Of a DNA stretch of 64,000 nt, positions 34,447-43,722 are shown piece by piece. The DNA comes from Pseudomonadota bacterium (GTDB lineage Bacteria; Desulfobacterota; Desulfobulbia; Desulfobulbales; Desulfocapsaceae), in NCBI GenBank assembly GCA_018820855.1, contig JAHJNL010000086.1, positions 86,828 to 150,827 of the forward strand, given 5' to 3'. The notes beneath the pieces are model-generated. The model saw only the letters and a list, made by a program, of their open reading frames with translations, was not told the DNA's origin and did no database searches. The position numbers and the translations under genes were made by a program. Numbering within the stretch: position 1 is the first letter of the stretch; every line of letters begins with the position of its first letter.

Positions 34447-34762
34447 GCAGTTATGATAGCGGTTTCTGCACCACTTTGCAATGAGGCCTTTTTTTATGGC
34501 ATCACATCTGAGATGTCATATGTTCTGTTTCAATCATTGCGGCTGGAAGAGGTTGCCTGTGTCGTTTGTTCATGTAATTATCCTTGTGAACCTTATACAG
34601 CCAGCTATGTGAACCCGATAGATCACACTCCATGAGTATTTCCGTGCAGCAACAGAAGTGGGATATTGTAAACTCTTACCTTTTTTCTCTATATCTCATA
34701 TGGTACAGTAACGCTTCATAACTAAGAGACAATACAATAGATTCAAACAGACAGGATAGAAT
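34447..34762. other. Intergenic region before hemC
   Basis: 316 bases between the EEP-hydrolase start and hemC. It holds a small imperfect palindrome (ACATCT-GA-GATGT around 34503-34516) and AT-rich stretches near 34680-34700 that could hold promoters for both genes. A 60-codon open frame at 34453-34635 has no ribosome site or family resemblance. I see no gene. Confidence 0.55.
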
Positions 34763-35695
34763 ATGACCACAATACATATCGGATCGAGAAAGAGTAAACT
34801 TGCCATGTGGCAGACCGAGACCGTTGCCGCCCTGCTGGAAAAGAGCGGTTTAAAGACGGTGATCAGTTCCATGGAGACCAAAGGTGATAAGATTCTTGAT
34901 GTTTCCATCGCCAAGATCGGCAGCAAAGGAGTCTTTACTGAAGAACTTGAGGAGCAACTGGGCGGTGGCACGACAGATATCGCTGTTCACAGTGCCAAGG
35001 ATATGCAGTCTATTCTGCCGGATGGTTTTGGTCTCATCGCCTTTACCGACCGGGAGAAGGTCAATGATGTTCTGCTGTCCATGGACAAGTCCATAGACAT
35101 AGAAGACAAAAGTCGGGCAATCCGGATCGGCACTTCCTCTGTACGGCGTATTGCCCTCTTGAAACACTACTACCCTCATGTTGAAACTGTTGATATGCGC
35201 GGAAACCTGCAGACCAGAATCAGCAAAATGAAGCAAGGTATCTGTGATGCCCTTATTCTGGCCTATGCCGGGGTGAAACGTATGGAATATGAGGATATGA
35301 TCGTCAAGGTTTTTTCAGAGGAGGAGTTCATTCCTCCGGTGGGGCAGGGCTGTATCGCTATCGAGGCGGCAGAGAGCCTGGATGCAGAGAAGCAGGAATG
35401 GGTTCGGGCCTGTCTCAATAATCCGGATTCTGAAGACTGCCTGCTGGCTGAACGTGCCTACCTGCGGACCATGGAAGGAGGCTGTTCCATTCCTGCATTT
35501 GCATTGGCGATTCTTGATGGACAGCAAATTGTCCTGCGTGGGGGCTTGGCCAGTCTGGATGGTACGACAGTTCTGGTCAAGACAGAAAAAGGTCCCAGAA
35601 AAGAGGCTGAAGAGCTGGGACAGCGCCTGGGGAAATTTATCCTGGAAAACGGTGGCCGGGAAATATTGGCCGAGGTCCGACGTGTCCAGGGATGA
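34763..35695 (+). CDS. hemC: Porphobilinogen deaminase (hydroxymethylbilane synthase)
   Basis: Joins four porphobilinogen units to hydroxymethylbilane, the precursor of all tetrapyrroles. The 310-residue protein has the N-terminal IGSRKSKLAMWQTE, the HSAKDMQ and GTSSVRR motifs and the dipyrromethane-binding cysteine in EGGCSIPA. AGGA lies six bases before the ATG. It would feed haem, siroheme and cobalamin, matching the two cbiK genes in this window. No other hem gene is adjacent. Confidence 0.94.
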   Translation: MTTIHIGSRKSKLAMWQTETVAALLEKSGLKTVISSMETKGDKILDVSIAKIGSKGVFTEELEEQLGGGTTDIAVHSAKDMQSILPDGFGLIAFTDREKVNDVLLSMDKSIDIEDKSRAIRIGTSSVRRIALLKHYYPHVETVDMRGNLQTRISKMKQGICDALILAYAGVKRMEYEDMIVKVFSEEEFIPPVGQGCIAIEAAESLDAEKQEWVRACLNNPDSEDCLLAERAYLRTMEGGCSIPAFALAILDGQQIVLRGGLASLDGTTVLVKTEKGPRKEAEELGQRLGKFILENGGREILAEVRRVQG

Positions 35696-35793
35696 AACAA
35701 CGGCGTGTATCAACAGGTAATGGTCTCACGTTCTCTTCTTTATACATTCAATGGAAAAAGGAATACATCCTATTGGGCAGGAGGCTTTATTCG

Positions 35794-36417
35794 ATGAAGG
35801 GGTGCACTGGCGGATCAACTGTAATTGTCTTCATTTTCCTATTCACCATTACAGCCGGCGGTCTGGCAGGCTGTGGGAAGAATGCTCCTCTCAGGCAACA
35901 ATTTTCCGCACCTGCAGCTGTTACGGCGGCAGAGCTTTCACCAGGACTTACAGTTTTCTATTTTGATAAATTCTACCGAAGTACTGGGCATATGCCGACT
36001 TATTTAGAGGCAAGGTCCCAAGGGAGGCCGGGAAAACCTGTTTTTCAGCTCAACCATCAGTTTGCTCATGACGTACCGGTTTTTGATTCCGGTGCGCAAA
36101 AAGGCGTCGGTATGGTACTGGCAGGGTATCTCCATCTTGCTGAAGCCGGCGAGTACAGATTCCAGGCCCTGGCTAATGACGGTATAGAGTTTTCTCTTGA
36201 CGGCAGCCTCTTGTTTGAGGATCCCGCGGTGCACAGCGACAGGTTGTCTCCCGTCGGTATTGCCGATGTTGCGGCAGGCGGTTGGTATCCGATCCTTATT
36301 CGCTATTTTCAACGTAAAGGAACAGCTACTTTGAAACTCTACTGGCAGCCGCCTGCCGCCACGGAATTCTCCATTATCCCTGCAGGAATCTATGCTCATC
36401 AAGAGACAAGAGAATAG
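35794..36417 (+). CDS. PA14-like domain lipoprotein
   Basis: A 207-residue probable lipoprotein. MKGCTGGSTVIVFIFLFTITAGGLAGC gives a signal peptide with lipobox LAGC. The rest, about residues 45-195, reads as a PA14 beta-barrel (LTVFYFDKFYRS, GYLHLAEAGEYRFQALANDGIEFSLDG, LKLYWQPP), a carbohydrate- or surface-binding module. AGGAGG ten bases before 35794 fixes the start; the frame itself extends upstream into hemC. It is convergent with hypB, 12 bases apart. Confidence 0.72.
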   Translation: MKGCTGGSTVIVFIFLFTITAGGLAGCGKNAPLRQQFSAPAAVTAAELSPGLTVFYFDKFYRSTGHMPTYLEARSQGRPGKPVFQLNHQFAHDVPVFDSGAQKGVGMVLAGYLHLAEAGEYRFQALANDGIEFSLDGSLLFEDPAVHSDRLSPVGIADVAAGGWYPILIRYFQRKGTATLKLYWQPPAATEFSIIPAGIYAHQETRE

Positions 36418-36429
36418 ATGATGCAGATA

Positions 36430-37140
36430 TTATTTTTGGCATATTGTCGTTAAATAGTGCAGCCACTGCTCAAATCCTTCCCCGCTGGTGGCAGAAAGAT
36501 CCATGACCAGCAAGTTGGGGTTCAGCTGCAGGGCCTCGGCCTTGGCTTCCTCAACAGGGAAATCAAAGTAGGGAAGGAGATCGGTCTTGGAAATAATGAA
36601 GACCTGGGAACTGATAAAGGCCTTGGGGTATTTAGCTGGCTTGTCCGGTCCTTCCGGGACTGATACCAGGACGACCCGGTGATGTTCTCCTAAGTCAAAG
36701 GTGGCCGGGCAGACAAGATTACCTACGTTTTCTATGACGAGCAGGTCGAGCTGGTCTCCACCAGGTTCTTTTTCCAGAAGATGCAGTCCCTTGTGGATCT
36801 GGGCTGCGTCAAGATGACAGGCCCCTCCGGTTGTCAGCTGGATTACGGGGACTCCCTTGGCCCGAATGCGTGCTGCATCCCTGTCTGTTTCGATGTCTCC
36901 CTCTATGACACCAATCCTGAGCCTGTCTTTCATGGCTTCAATGGTCTTTTCCAGGAGCGTGGTTTTGCCAGACCCAGGGCTGGAAATCATGTTGATGGCT
37001 ACCGCCCCCATCTTTTCAATATGGACCCTGTTTTTTTCTGCCATGGCCGTATTAGCTGCCAGCAGGCTCTGGTGGACGTCAATCACCTTTGAATCGTGGG
37101 AATGGTCGGGAGTCAAGTCACAGCCGCATGAATCACACAT
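36430..37140 (-). CDS. hypB: Hydrogenase nickel-incorporation GTPase HypB
   Basis: Loads Ni into the hydrogenase large subunit with HypA. The 236-residue protein begins MCDSCGCD, the N-terminal CxxCGC high-affinity Ni site known from E. coli HypB. The G-domain has P-loop SSPGSGKTTL, the Cys/His metal site of GGACHLDA, VGNLVCP and SKTDLLP. AAAGGTG lies six bases before the ATG. It is the last gene of the hup-hyp operon and is separated from hypA by a hairpin with T run. Confidence 0.94.
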   Translation of the reverse strand: MCDSCGCDLTPDHSHDSKVIDVHQSLLAANTAMAEKNRVHIEKMGAVAINMISSPGSGKTTLLEKTIEAMKDRLRIGVIEGDIETDRDAARIRAKGVPVIQLTTGGACHLDAAQIHKGLHLLEKEPGGDQLDLLVIENVGNLVCPATFDLGEHHRVVLVSVPEGPDKPAKYPKAFISSQVFIISKTDLLPYFDFPVEEAKAEALQLNPNLLVMDLSATSGEGFEQWLHYLTTICQK

Positions 37141-37154
37141 AAATACACCTTTAT

Positions 37155-37180
37155 AAAAAAAAATGGCTGCCGAAGCGGCC
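37155..37180 (-). terminator. Intrinsic terminator or attenuator between hypA and hypB
   Basis: On the minus strand GGCCGC, loop TTCG and GCAGCC (37165-37180; one mismatch) are followed by A and nine T (37155-37163). It stands after hypA and only about 14 bases before the hypB start, so readthrough would be needed for hypB expression from the operon promoter. Confidence 0.65.
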
Positions 37181-37256
37181 GGTTATCGTAATTGATTAAA
37201 GTTCTCACGTTGTTTTCTAATTAAGTATAGGATCCGTCATTGGCGAAACCCAACTG

Positions 37257-37601
37257 TCATTCCATTTGAACCTGACGCAGGATAATATCATCTCCCCCTT
37301 CTGGACTGAGAAGGGTTTCTGAACAGGCCGGACAGGCCTCCGGCTTCAGCTCTTCCTCAATTCTTTTGCCACAGCCGCAGCATAGGTAGGTCGCAGGTGT
37401 ACTTTCTATGACCAGGCTGGCGCTGCGGGTCAAAGGGTCTTCTGCGGAGAGGATGTCGAAACCGAATTGAAAGGAGTCAATGACCACCCCGGAAAGGGGA
37501 CCGATATCCATACACACGGTTATCACCTTTGTCTTGTTGTGCTCTCGGGCCAGTTCGTGCAACTGACTGAGCAGGCCTTGGACCAGAGACATCTCATGCA
37601 T
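37257..37601 (-). CDS. hypA: Hydrogenase nickel-incorporation protein HypA
   Basis: Nickel metallochaperone acting with HypB. The 114-residue protein starts MHEMSLVQGLL with the Ni-binding His2, and has the zinc site CCGCGKR...CPAC (about residues 73-95). The internal ATG at 37601 is chosen by homology; the open frame extends 40 codons upstream but that part is inside the protease gene in another frame. The start overlaps the preceding protease gene by eight bases. Confidence 0.92.
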   Translation of the reverse strand: MHEMSLVQGLLSQLHELAREHNKTKVITVCMDIGPLSGVVIDSFQFGFDILSAEDPLTRSASLVIESTPATYLCCGCGKRIEEELKPEACPACSETLLSPEGGDDIILRQVQME

Positions 37602-38121
37602 GACAGCTCTTCTCGTTTTTACTGTTTTGCGGACATATGGCGTGGCCGAGTTCCTTGAGGCGCTGCACAAGAAGATCACCGATTTTTTTAACCTGTACTG
37701 CAACCGAATCAGACATCTCAAGTCCGGTGGCCAGGCTTTCCGGTACTACACAGAAAAACTCAACGGTCTCAGGACTGATATCACGCAGCTTACAGATATC
37801 CAGTATCTCTAAAATCCCTAATTGATGCGGAGACATCCGTGTCTGCATGGAGCCGTTTCTTGCCTCATCAGCCGTAAACGTATAGAGTGTCCCAGGTGCT
37901 GCACCCTTGAGGTTGACCACATCAACCACAAACACGGGGTCATGGGTTTCGAGAAAGGGTGCCATGTAGATACCTGCAGTTCCCCCGTCAATGATCGTGA
38001 CGGTATCGGGGAAGAGGTACTCTTCTTCAAGATACCGGGTAACATGAATACCAAAGCTCTCGTCAGAGAGAAGAAGATTACCGATTCCGAGAATTCCTGT
38101 CTTTTTGTTTTCTTTTTCCAT
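37594..38121 (-). CDS. hupD: Hydrogenase maturation protease (HupD/HyaD type)
   Basis: Cleaves the C-terminal extension of the hydrogenase large subunit after nickel insertion. The 175-residue protein has the Ni-sensing residues of the family: Glu in GIGNLLLSDESFG, Asp in VVDVVNLKG and His in MSPHQLGI. AAGGAG lies just before the start. The likely substrate is HupL of this operon, which ends in a 15-residue extension. Confidence 0.9.
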   Translation of the reverse strand: MEKENKKTGILGIGNLLLSDESFGIHVTRYLEEEYLFPDTVTIIDGGTAGIYMAPFLETHDPVFVVDVVNLKGAAPGTLYTFTADEARNGSMQTRMSPHQLGILEILDICKLRDISPETVEFFCVVPESLATGLEMSDSVAVQVKKIGDLLVQRLKELGHAICPQNSKNEKSCHA

Positions 38122-38130
38122 TCTGACTCC

Positions 38131-39150
38131 TTAGCAGATCCTGGGTAGAGGTTCCCCGTGCAGGGGAGTAAGTATTCTGGAGCCACCTATGGCTGTGCGC
38201 AGCACAACCTGGCCTGGGGTTCCTTTTTTCAGACTTCCGATAACAGCACTTTCTTTTCCTACGGAAGTGGACTGCATAAGTTTCAAGGTCTCGTCTGCCT
38301 GCTCGGGAGCAACCAGGACGAGGCATTTGCCTTCGTTGGCCAGGTAAAGCGGGTCAAGTCCCATGATCTCGCAGGCAGCTCGGACCTCTTTGTGTACGGG
38401 GATGTCTGTTTCATGGATCTCGGCCATGAGGTGCGCGGCAGCAGCAATCTCATTCAGTGAGGTTGCCACTCCGCCTCGAGTCGGATCCCTGAGGGTGTGC
38501 AGGCTGTCAGCGGGCAGGCCGTCAAGGAGAAGAGCAACCAGTTTGTGGAGGGAGGCGGAATCACTGGCAAGGTTTCCGTCAAGACTGATCCCGGCTCGAC
38601 GGGTCATGATGGTGATTCCGTGATCTCCCATGGAACCGGAAAGGATGATGACATCACCTGCCCGAGCCATGGTGGATGAGATGTTGACCTCTTCTGCGAC
38701 AATGCCGATGCCGGACGTGTTGATGAAGATTTTGTCACCCTTTCCTCTGGGAACAACCTTGGTGTCACCGGTAACAATGGGCACTTCGGCTTCTTTGCAG
38801 GCCTTTCCGATGGAGATGATGACTCGCTCAAGATCGTCGAGATCCAGCCCCTCCTCAAGAATCAAACCGAGGCTCAGGCAAAGGGGACGGGCGCCACGCA
38901 TGGCAAGATCATTGATGGTACCATGAACAGCCAGGGTGCCGATGTCACCGCCCGGGAAAAAGATCGGATCCACTACATAGCTGTCAGTACTGAATGCCAG
39001 CTTGCCGGGATGATTCTCAAGAACGGCACTGTCTTCCAGAGAGGAAAGAATTTTATTGTCCAGGTGCTTGAGAAAAAGTCCTGAAATAAGTTCCTGACTG
39101 GCAATACCGCCGCTGCCATGGTCAAGGAGGATACTGTTTTTTGGGTTCAT
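38131..39150 (-). CDS. hypE: Hydrogenase maturation protein HypE
   Basis: Dehydrates its own C-terminal thiocarboxamide to thiocyanate, giving the CN ligands of the [NiFe] site. The 339-residue protein has LLDHGSGG at the N-terminus, the PurM-like ATP-binding residues (STDSYVVDP, VTGDTKVV, DPTRGGVA) and ends in PRIC, the essential C-terminal Cys modified by HypF. It lies nine bases before the protease gene. Confidence 0.95.
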   Translation of the reverse strand: MNPKNSILLDHGSGGIASQELISGLFLKHLDNKILSSLEDSAVLENHPGKLAFSTDSYVVDPIFFPGGDIGTLAVHGTINDLAMRGARPLCLSLGLILEEGLDLDDLERVIISIGKACKEAEVPIVTGDTKVVPRGKGDKIFINTSGIGIVAEEVNISSTMARAGDVIILSGSMGDHGITIMTRRAGISLDGNLASDSASLHKLVALLLDGLPADSLHTLRDPTRGGVATSLNEIAAAAHLMAEIHETDIPVHKEVRAACEIMGLDPLYLANEGKCLVLVAPEQADETLKLMQSTSVGKESAVIGSLKKGTPGQVVLRTAIGGSRILTPLHGEPLPRIC

Positions 39151-39181
39151 TTATTACTTAACACTCCATAAATATTATATT

Positions 39182-39209
39182 CTGCCTTCTGCCTTCTGCC
39201 TTCTGCCTT
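39182..39209. repeat. Four tandem copies of CTGCCTT between hypD and hypE
   Basis: The 7-bp unit CTGCCTT is repeated exactly four times, starting three bases after the hypD stop codon on the minus strand (as AAGGCAG there). A 7-bp array can change length by slippage and would alter hypD-hypE spacing; each minus-strand copy also contains AAGG, a ribosome-site-like motif. Confidence 0.85.
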
Positions 39210-39211
39210 CC

Positions 39212-40297
39212 TTATCCGCCGTACTTATAAAAAGCGGCGCAGGTCCCTTCACTGGAGACCATACAGGGCCCCACTGGATTGCCGGGGGTGCAGCGAGTGC
39301 CGAACAGAGGACACTGGGGAGGGCGTTGTTTGCCTTTGAGGATTTCACCGCAACGGCAGCCACGGGGCTCTTCGGCGGGTATCAGCTTAATGTCTAATCG
39401 TTTTTCTGCATCAAACTGAGCGTAACTGTCGCGAATGGCCAGGCCGCTGAGCGGAATTGTTCCTAGGCCGCGCCATTCTGTATCAACGGGCTCAAATATT
39501 TTGCTAACCATCTGTTGTGCCCTGGCATTCCCCTCCCAGCGTACAGCCCGGGTATAGGCGTTTTCCACCCGGGCTTCCCCCTGACCAACCTGCCTGGCCA
39601 GCATAATCAAGGCCTGAAGGATGTCTGCCGGTTCAAAGCCTCCCACCACGCAGGCCAGACCATATTCTTCCACAAGGGGTTGGTAGGCACCGGCCCCGAT
39701 AATCGTACTCACATGACCGGGGCAGAGGAGGCCGTCGATCTGTAGCTCTGGATCGTTGAGTAGTGCCATGAGGGGAGGGGGCATGACCTTATGAGTGGAA
39801 AAGACTGCAAAGTTGTCTACATTGTTGTTTTGTGCAGCCATAATGGTTGCAGCGATTCCGGGAGTTGTGGTTTCAAAACCAACCCCGAGGAAGATGATCA
39901 ACTCGTCAGGATGCCTTTTGGCAAGTTCCAGACTGTCCATGGGGGAGTAGACAATATCAACCTTGGCTCCCTGGGAAGAGGCATGGGCCAGGGACAGACC
40001 ATTGCTGCCGGGAACTCGAAACAGGTCACCAAAGAGGGCGATCCGTACTTTTGGCTGTTCGGCCATGCTCAGAATAGCATCGATGTGGGAGGCGGAGGTA
40101 ACGCAAACCGGACAACCCGGGCCGGAGATCAATTCAAGTCCTTCCGGGAGAAGAGATCGCAGGCCGTTGCGAAAAATAGCCATGGTATGAGTGCCGCAGA
40201 CCTCCATAATCCGGAAAGGCCGGGTTACGGAGCGCCTCAGTTCATCAAGGAGAGGTGCGGCCAGGGTCTGATCTCGGAATTCATCGAGATATTTCAT
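39212..40297 (-). CDS. hypD: Hydrogenase maturation protein HypD
   Basis: Fe-S protein that, with HypC, carries the Fe(CN)2CO unit. The 361-residue protein has MEVCGTHTM (about residue 30), the GPGCPVCVT motif (about residue 58), the LGVGFETTTP stretch and the C-terminal cluster cysteines in PRGCRCGEILKG and CPLFG...CTP. Its start overlaps hypC by four bases (ATGA). Confidence 0.95.
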   Translation of the reverse strand: MKYLDEFRDQTLAAPLLDELRRSVTRPFRIMEVCGTHTMAIFRNGLRSLLPEGLELISGPGCPVCVTSASHIDAILSMAEQPKVRIALFGDLFRVPGSNGLSLAHASSQGAKVDIVYSPMDSLELAKRHPDELIIFLGVGFETTTPGIAATIMAAQNNNVDNFAVFSTHKVMPPPLMALLNDPELQIDGLLCPGHVSTIIGAGAYQPLVEEYGLACVVGGFEPADILQALIMLARQVGQGEARVENAYTRAVRWEGNARAQQMVSKIFEPVDTEWRGLGTIPLSGLAIRDSYAQFDAEKRLDIKLIPAEEPRGCRCGEILKGKQRPPQCPLFGTRCTPGNPVGPCMVSSEGTCAAFYKYGG

Positions 40298-40569
40298 GAT
40301 CTGCCGTCCGCGTTTTCCAGGGCGGCTACATTCTCCGCAAGTTCACGCATAAGGCGGAGATTGATCTCTGCCTCTTTTGCTTCCAGGGTGTGGATGGCAA
40401 ATCCTGCATGGATGATAAGATAGTCTCCAATATCGGGCCAGCGGTCCACGACATCAAGGCGGGTCTCCTTCCTGATTCCGTCGGCATCGACCACAGCGAT
40501 CTGGCCGGAGAGGAAATCATCCGGACTGCCCTGAATTTCAACGACTCTCATGGGTACTGCCAGGCACAT
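40294..40569 (-). CDS. hypC: Hydrogenase assembly chaperone HypC
   Basis: Small chaperone partner of HypD that delivers the Fe(CN)2CO unit to the large subunit. The 91-residue protein starts MCLAVPMRVVEI with the essential Cys2. The ATG at 40569 is set by this universal start; the open frame is longer upstream but that part lies inside hypF. It overlaps hypF by 32 bases and hypD by 4. Confidence 0.94.
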   Translation of the reverse strand: MCLAVPMRVVEIQGSPDDFLSGQIAVVDADGIRKETRLDVVDRWPDIGDYLIIHAGFAIHTLEAKEAEINLRLMRELAENVAALENADGRS

Positions 40570-42886
40570 GGTGTAAACCTCCGATAATTGCCTGTCCCAA
40601 GGAGATTCCGCCATCATTGACCGGGATCTTTTCCCCGGTATGGACAGCGTAGCCTTCTTGTTCCAGAAGAATAAAGAGGCCTTCCAGAAGAAGGCTGTTC
40701 TGCATGCAACCGCCGGTAAGGACGATTCTGCGTATACCTGTTTTTGTTGCAAGCTGGCGCAGGCAAAAATACAGGCTTTGAATGAAGCAGAGGTGAAAAT
40801 CAAGGGCGATGTCCGCCGGATCCATCCTCTTTGCTAATTGCTCAAGAACTTGTCTGATCAGTCCGGCCTGTTGCAGCACCAGGCGATTGTCAATAAAGTC
40901 GGTTTCAGGCTCCCAGCTGCCACCGGCTAGAAGTTCGTTCAGGGAACGCTTGCCTTTTGCCTGTCTGGCCTGGGATTCAAGTGCCATGGCGGCCTGACCT
41001 TCGTAGTCTGCCTCCAGACAGATTCCGAGAATGGCGGCTATTCCGTCAAAGAGGCGACCGCAACTGGAGGTGAGCGGGCAGTTAAATCCCAGCGCCATCA
41101 TTTGGCAGAGAGTACGTCGCGTTTTCTCATCAATCTTCTGCATGCCTTGCGGCAGCCGGTAGCCGGCCAGCCCATGGTTGCCAAGGACATGGTGGAGCAG
41201 GGACAGTCCCATGCGCCAAGGTGCCTCGGCTGCGGCATCTCCACCGGGAAGGAGCATGTGTGACAAAGAGCCGACCCGCCTGAAGCTGAAGCAGTCTGCC
41301 TCCAGAATTTCTCCTCCCCACACTGTATTGTCGTCACCAAGTCCGCTTCCGTCAAGGACCAGGGCCAGGACTTTTTCCTGGATCCCGTGCTCGACCAGTA
41401 CTGCTGCGGCATGGGCATGGTGATGTTGTACTTTATACAGGGGCAGGCCCAGGTCTTTTGCGTAGTGGCTGCTCAGATAATCGGGGTGGAGGTCGCAGAC
41501 CACTGCCTCTGGTTCGACCTGGAGGAGCCTTTTGAAATGATAGATGCTTTCTTTGTAGAAATCCAGTGATTCCATGTTGAAAAGGTCCCCGATGTGTTGA
41601 CTGAGAAAGGCATCTTGATCCCGGGTAAGGCAGAAAGTGGACTTGAGTCCGCTGCCGCAGGCCAGGATTTGCGGGAGTGGGCAGGGAAGATGGGTTGCTG
41701 AGGGGACATAACCACGGGCCCGGCGCAGGATTTGAGGTCCGCGGGGGGTGATCCTTGTCACCGAATCATCTATACGGGTGACGATCTCCCTGTTGTGGAG
41801 GAGAAAGCAGTCTGCAATCCCGGAAAGGCCTGCCACAGCCGCCTCGTTGGCGGTGAATATCGGGGCTCCGCTCATGTTGCCGCTGGTCATGACAAGAGTC
41901 TGCGGACAATCTTGTTGCTGAAAGAGAAGCTGATGCAGAGGGGTATAAGGCAGCATGACCCCGATTTCATCAATGTTGGGTGTAAGGTTCTCAGCCAGCT
42001 GCCCTTTCCTGAGGGGCTGCAGGACAATGGGGTGCTCGGGTCCTGAGAGGAGGTTCACTGCCTCTGGGCGAAGATGACAGATCCTCTCCGCCTCATTCAG
42101 GTTTGCAGCCATCACAGCCAGGGGTTTGGATTTCCGTCCCTTCTTGCGTCGCAGTCTCTCTATGGCCTTTTCCGAGCCTGCATCCACGGCCAGGTGAAAT
42201 CCACCCAGTCCCCGGAGGGCCACAATTTTTCCCTGTTTCAGGGACTGGGCAGCTTGCCGCAGGGGAGAGGGAACGGGCACTTTTGTACCATGCTTATCAT
42301 GCCATGATAACTGGGGGCCGCAGTCTGCACAGGCGTTGGGCTGGGCATGGAATCGACGGTCTTCCGGATTTTCATATTCCGCTCTGCAGCTGGAACAAAG
42401 AGGAAAATGGCTCATGGAGGTACCGGGACGATCATAGGGAATAGATTCCACAATGGTAAAGCGCGGTCCACAGTTGGTGCAGTTGGTGAATGGGTAGGAA
42501 AAACGCCTGTTTCTCGAATCAAGGATATCCTGCAGACAGTCAGAACAGAGGGCAATATCGGGCGGAATGATAGTTGTGCTGCTCTCTGTGCAGAGACTTT
42601 TCAGGATAGAAAATTCTGTAAATCCTTTCAGGGTCTCTTGAGGATGCTGCTGCAGGGAACTGATACGTGCCAATGGAGGCGATGCTGAACAGAGAAGTGT
42701 GGTGAATTCTTGCAGTGATTCTTTTTTCCCTTCCGCCTCTATGACAACACCTTGATCGGTATTGATAATGGTACCGGTAATGTCAAGCTGCTTTGCCAAA
42801 CGATAAACGAAAGGGCGAAAACCAACGCCTTGGACAGTGCCCTGGACGATGATTTCCACCCTGATGGCGTCGTCAAAATTCTTCAT
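40538..42886 (-). CDS. hypF: Carbamoyltransferase HypF
   Basis: Transfers the carbamoyl group to HypE for CN ligand synthesis. The 782-residue protein shows the full HypF order: acylphosphatase domain (VQGTVQGVGFRPFVYRLA, residues 13-30), two zinc fingers (CSDCLQDILD with CTNCGPRF; CSSCRAEYENPEDRRFHAQ with CADCGP), the YrdC-like domain (KIVALRGLGGFHLAVDA), and the Kae1-like domain with VQHHHAHAAAV and DGSGLGDD. Length is normal. The ribosome site is weak; it follows the cytochrome b gene by 128 bases. Confidence 0.95.
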   Translation of the reverse strand: MKNFDDAIRVEIIVQGTVQGVGFRPFVYRLAKQLDITGTIINTDQGVVIEAEGKKESLQEFTTLLCSASPPLARISSLQQHPQETLKGFTEFSILKSLCTESSTTIIPPDIALCSDCLQDILDSRNRRFSYPFTNCTNCGPRFTIVESIPYDRPGTSMSHFPLCSSCRAEYENPEDRRFHAQPNACADCGPQLSWHDKHGTKVPVPSPLRQAAQSLKQGKIVALRGLGGFHLAVDAGSEKAIERLRRKKGRKSKPLAVMAANLNEAERICHLRPEAVNLLSGPEHPIVLQPLRKGQLAENLTPNIDEIGVMLPYTPLHQLLFQQQDCPQTLVMTSGNMSGAPIFTANEAAVAGLSGIADCFLLHNREIVTRIDDSVTRITPRGPQILRRARGYVPSATHLPCPLPQILACGSGLKSTFCLTRDQDAFLSQHIGDLFNMESLDFYKESIYHFKRLLQVEPEAVVCDLHPDYLSSHYAKDLGLPLYKVQHHHAHAAAVLVEHGIQEKVLALVLDGSGLGDDNTVWGGEILEADCFSFRRVGSLSHMLLPGGDAAAEAPWRMGLSLLHHVLGNHGLAGYRLPQGMQKIDEKTRRTLCQMMALGFNCPLTSSCGRLFDGIAAILGICLEADYEGQAAMALESQARQAKGKRSLNELLAGGSWEPETDFIDNRLVLQQAGLIRQVLEQLAKRMDPADIALDFHLCFIQSLYFCLRQLATKTGIRRIVLTGGCMQNSLLLEGLFILLEQEGYAVHTGEKIPVNDGGISLGQAIIGGLHHVPGSTHESR

Positions 42887-43014
42887 CTGCTTGTTGTCAC
42901 GGATTTTCAGTTGTTGCGGCTTGCTCTATGTACGCCACATTACTTCAAATTCGCACGCCTCGCATGTGAAGTTTGTAACGACGCCATATAGGAATCAGAT
43001 CTTTTAGGAGTCTA

Positions 43015-43659
43015 TTACGTATTTTTATGTTTAAACTTATTCCCGGTGAATATTGATGAAATAAGTCCCTCCGGTGATTTAAGATCATTCCAGATCACCA
43101 TGTAGACATGAGCAAAGGCAAAGAGAATAAAATACCACATCAGTAAGTGATGAAGAAAGCGTCCCTGCTGCTGGGAACCGAAGATGACTCCACCCCATCC
43201 CTGCCAGAGTGCGGACTCCGGATAAAGCAGATAAAAACCGCTGAGAAACTGAAGGACGGCCAGTGCAATGGTGAGGATGTAGGTCAGTCCGGCCAGGACA
43301 TTATGGCCCAGGCGTCCATCATGCTTGTCACTGAGATAGCTGTAATAGCCCAAGGTTGTGGACAGACTTTTGATATTTCTGGGAGTGACTGGCAGGACAT
43401 CCCAGATTCGCTCCTGACGGTTGCCGAAAAGGTAAAGAAACAGTCTTACCAGTACCGCTGCGGTGAAGACATAACCAGCAAGAAAATGGATGTAACGCAT
43501 GGTAGCCATGGGAAAAGCCCCAACCCCTTCCAGGGTCGTATTGGTCCATGGACTATTGATATAGAAACCGGTTGCCACCAGGGTGACAATGGACAGTACC
43601 AGGGACCAGTGGTACAGACGGAGCAGGATGCCCCAGGCATTTTTTATTTCATAGTTCAT
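43015..43659 (-). CDS. hupC: Ni/Fe-hydrogenase b-type cytochrome subunit
   Basis: A 214-residue inner-membrane dihaem cytochrome b that passes electrons from HupSL to the quinone pool. Four membrane segments are visible with haem-ligand histidines in LRLYHWSL, MRYIHFLAG, FLHHLLMWY and FAFAHVYMV, matching HyaC/HupC. GAGGG precedes the start. It follows hupL after a 197-base structured gap. Confidence 0.92.
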   Translation of the reverse strand: MNYEIKNAWGILLRLYHWSLVLSIVTLVATGFYINSPWTNTTLEGVGAFPMATMRYIHFLAGYVFTAAVLVRLFLYLFGNRQERIWDVLPVTPRNIKSLSTTLGYYSYLSDKHDGRLGHNVLAGLTYILTIALAVLQFLSGFYLLYPESALWQGWGGVIFGSQQQGRFLHHLLMWYFILFAFAHVYMVIWNDLKSPEGLISSIFTGNKFKHKNT

Positions 43660-43722
43660 AACAGCCCTCGTTTTTCGTTAAAGAAATCACTTCCTCACAG
43701 GTAAGCGATCAAGGACACCGAA

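Noticed and set aside
34453..34635. 60-codon frame upstream of hemC with several cysteines
   Set aside because: No ribosome site and no resemblance to a known small protein; probably chance.
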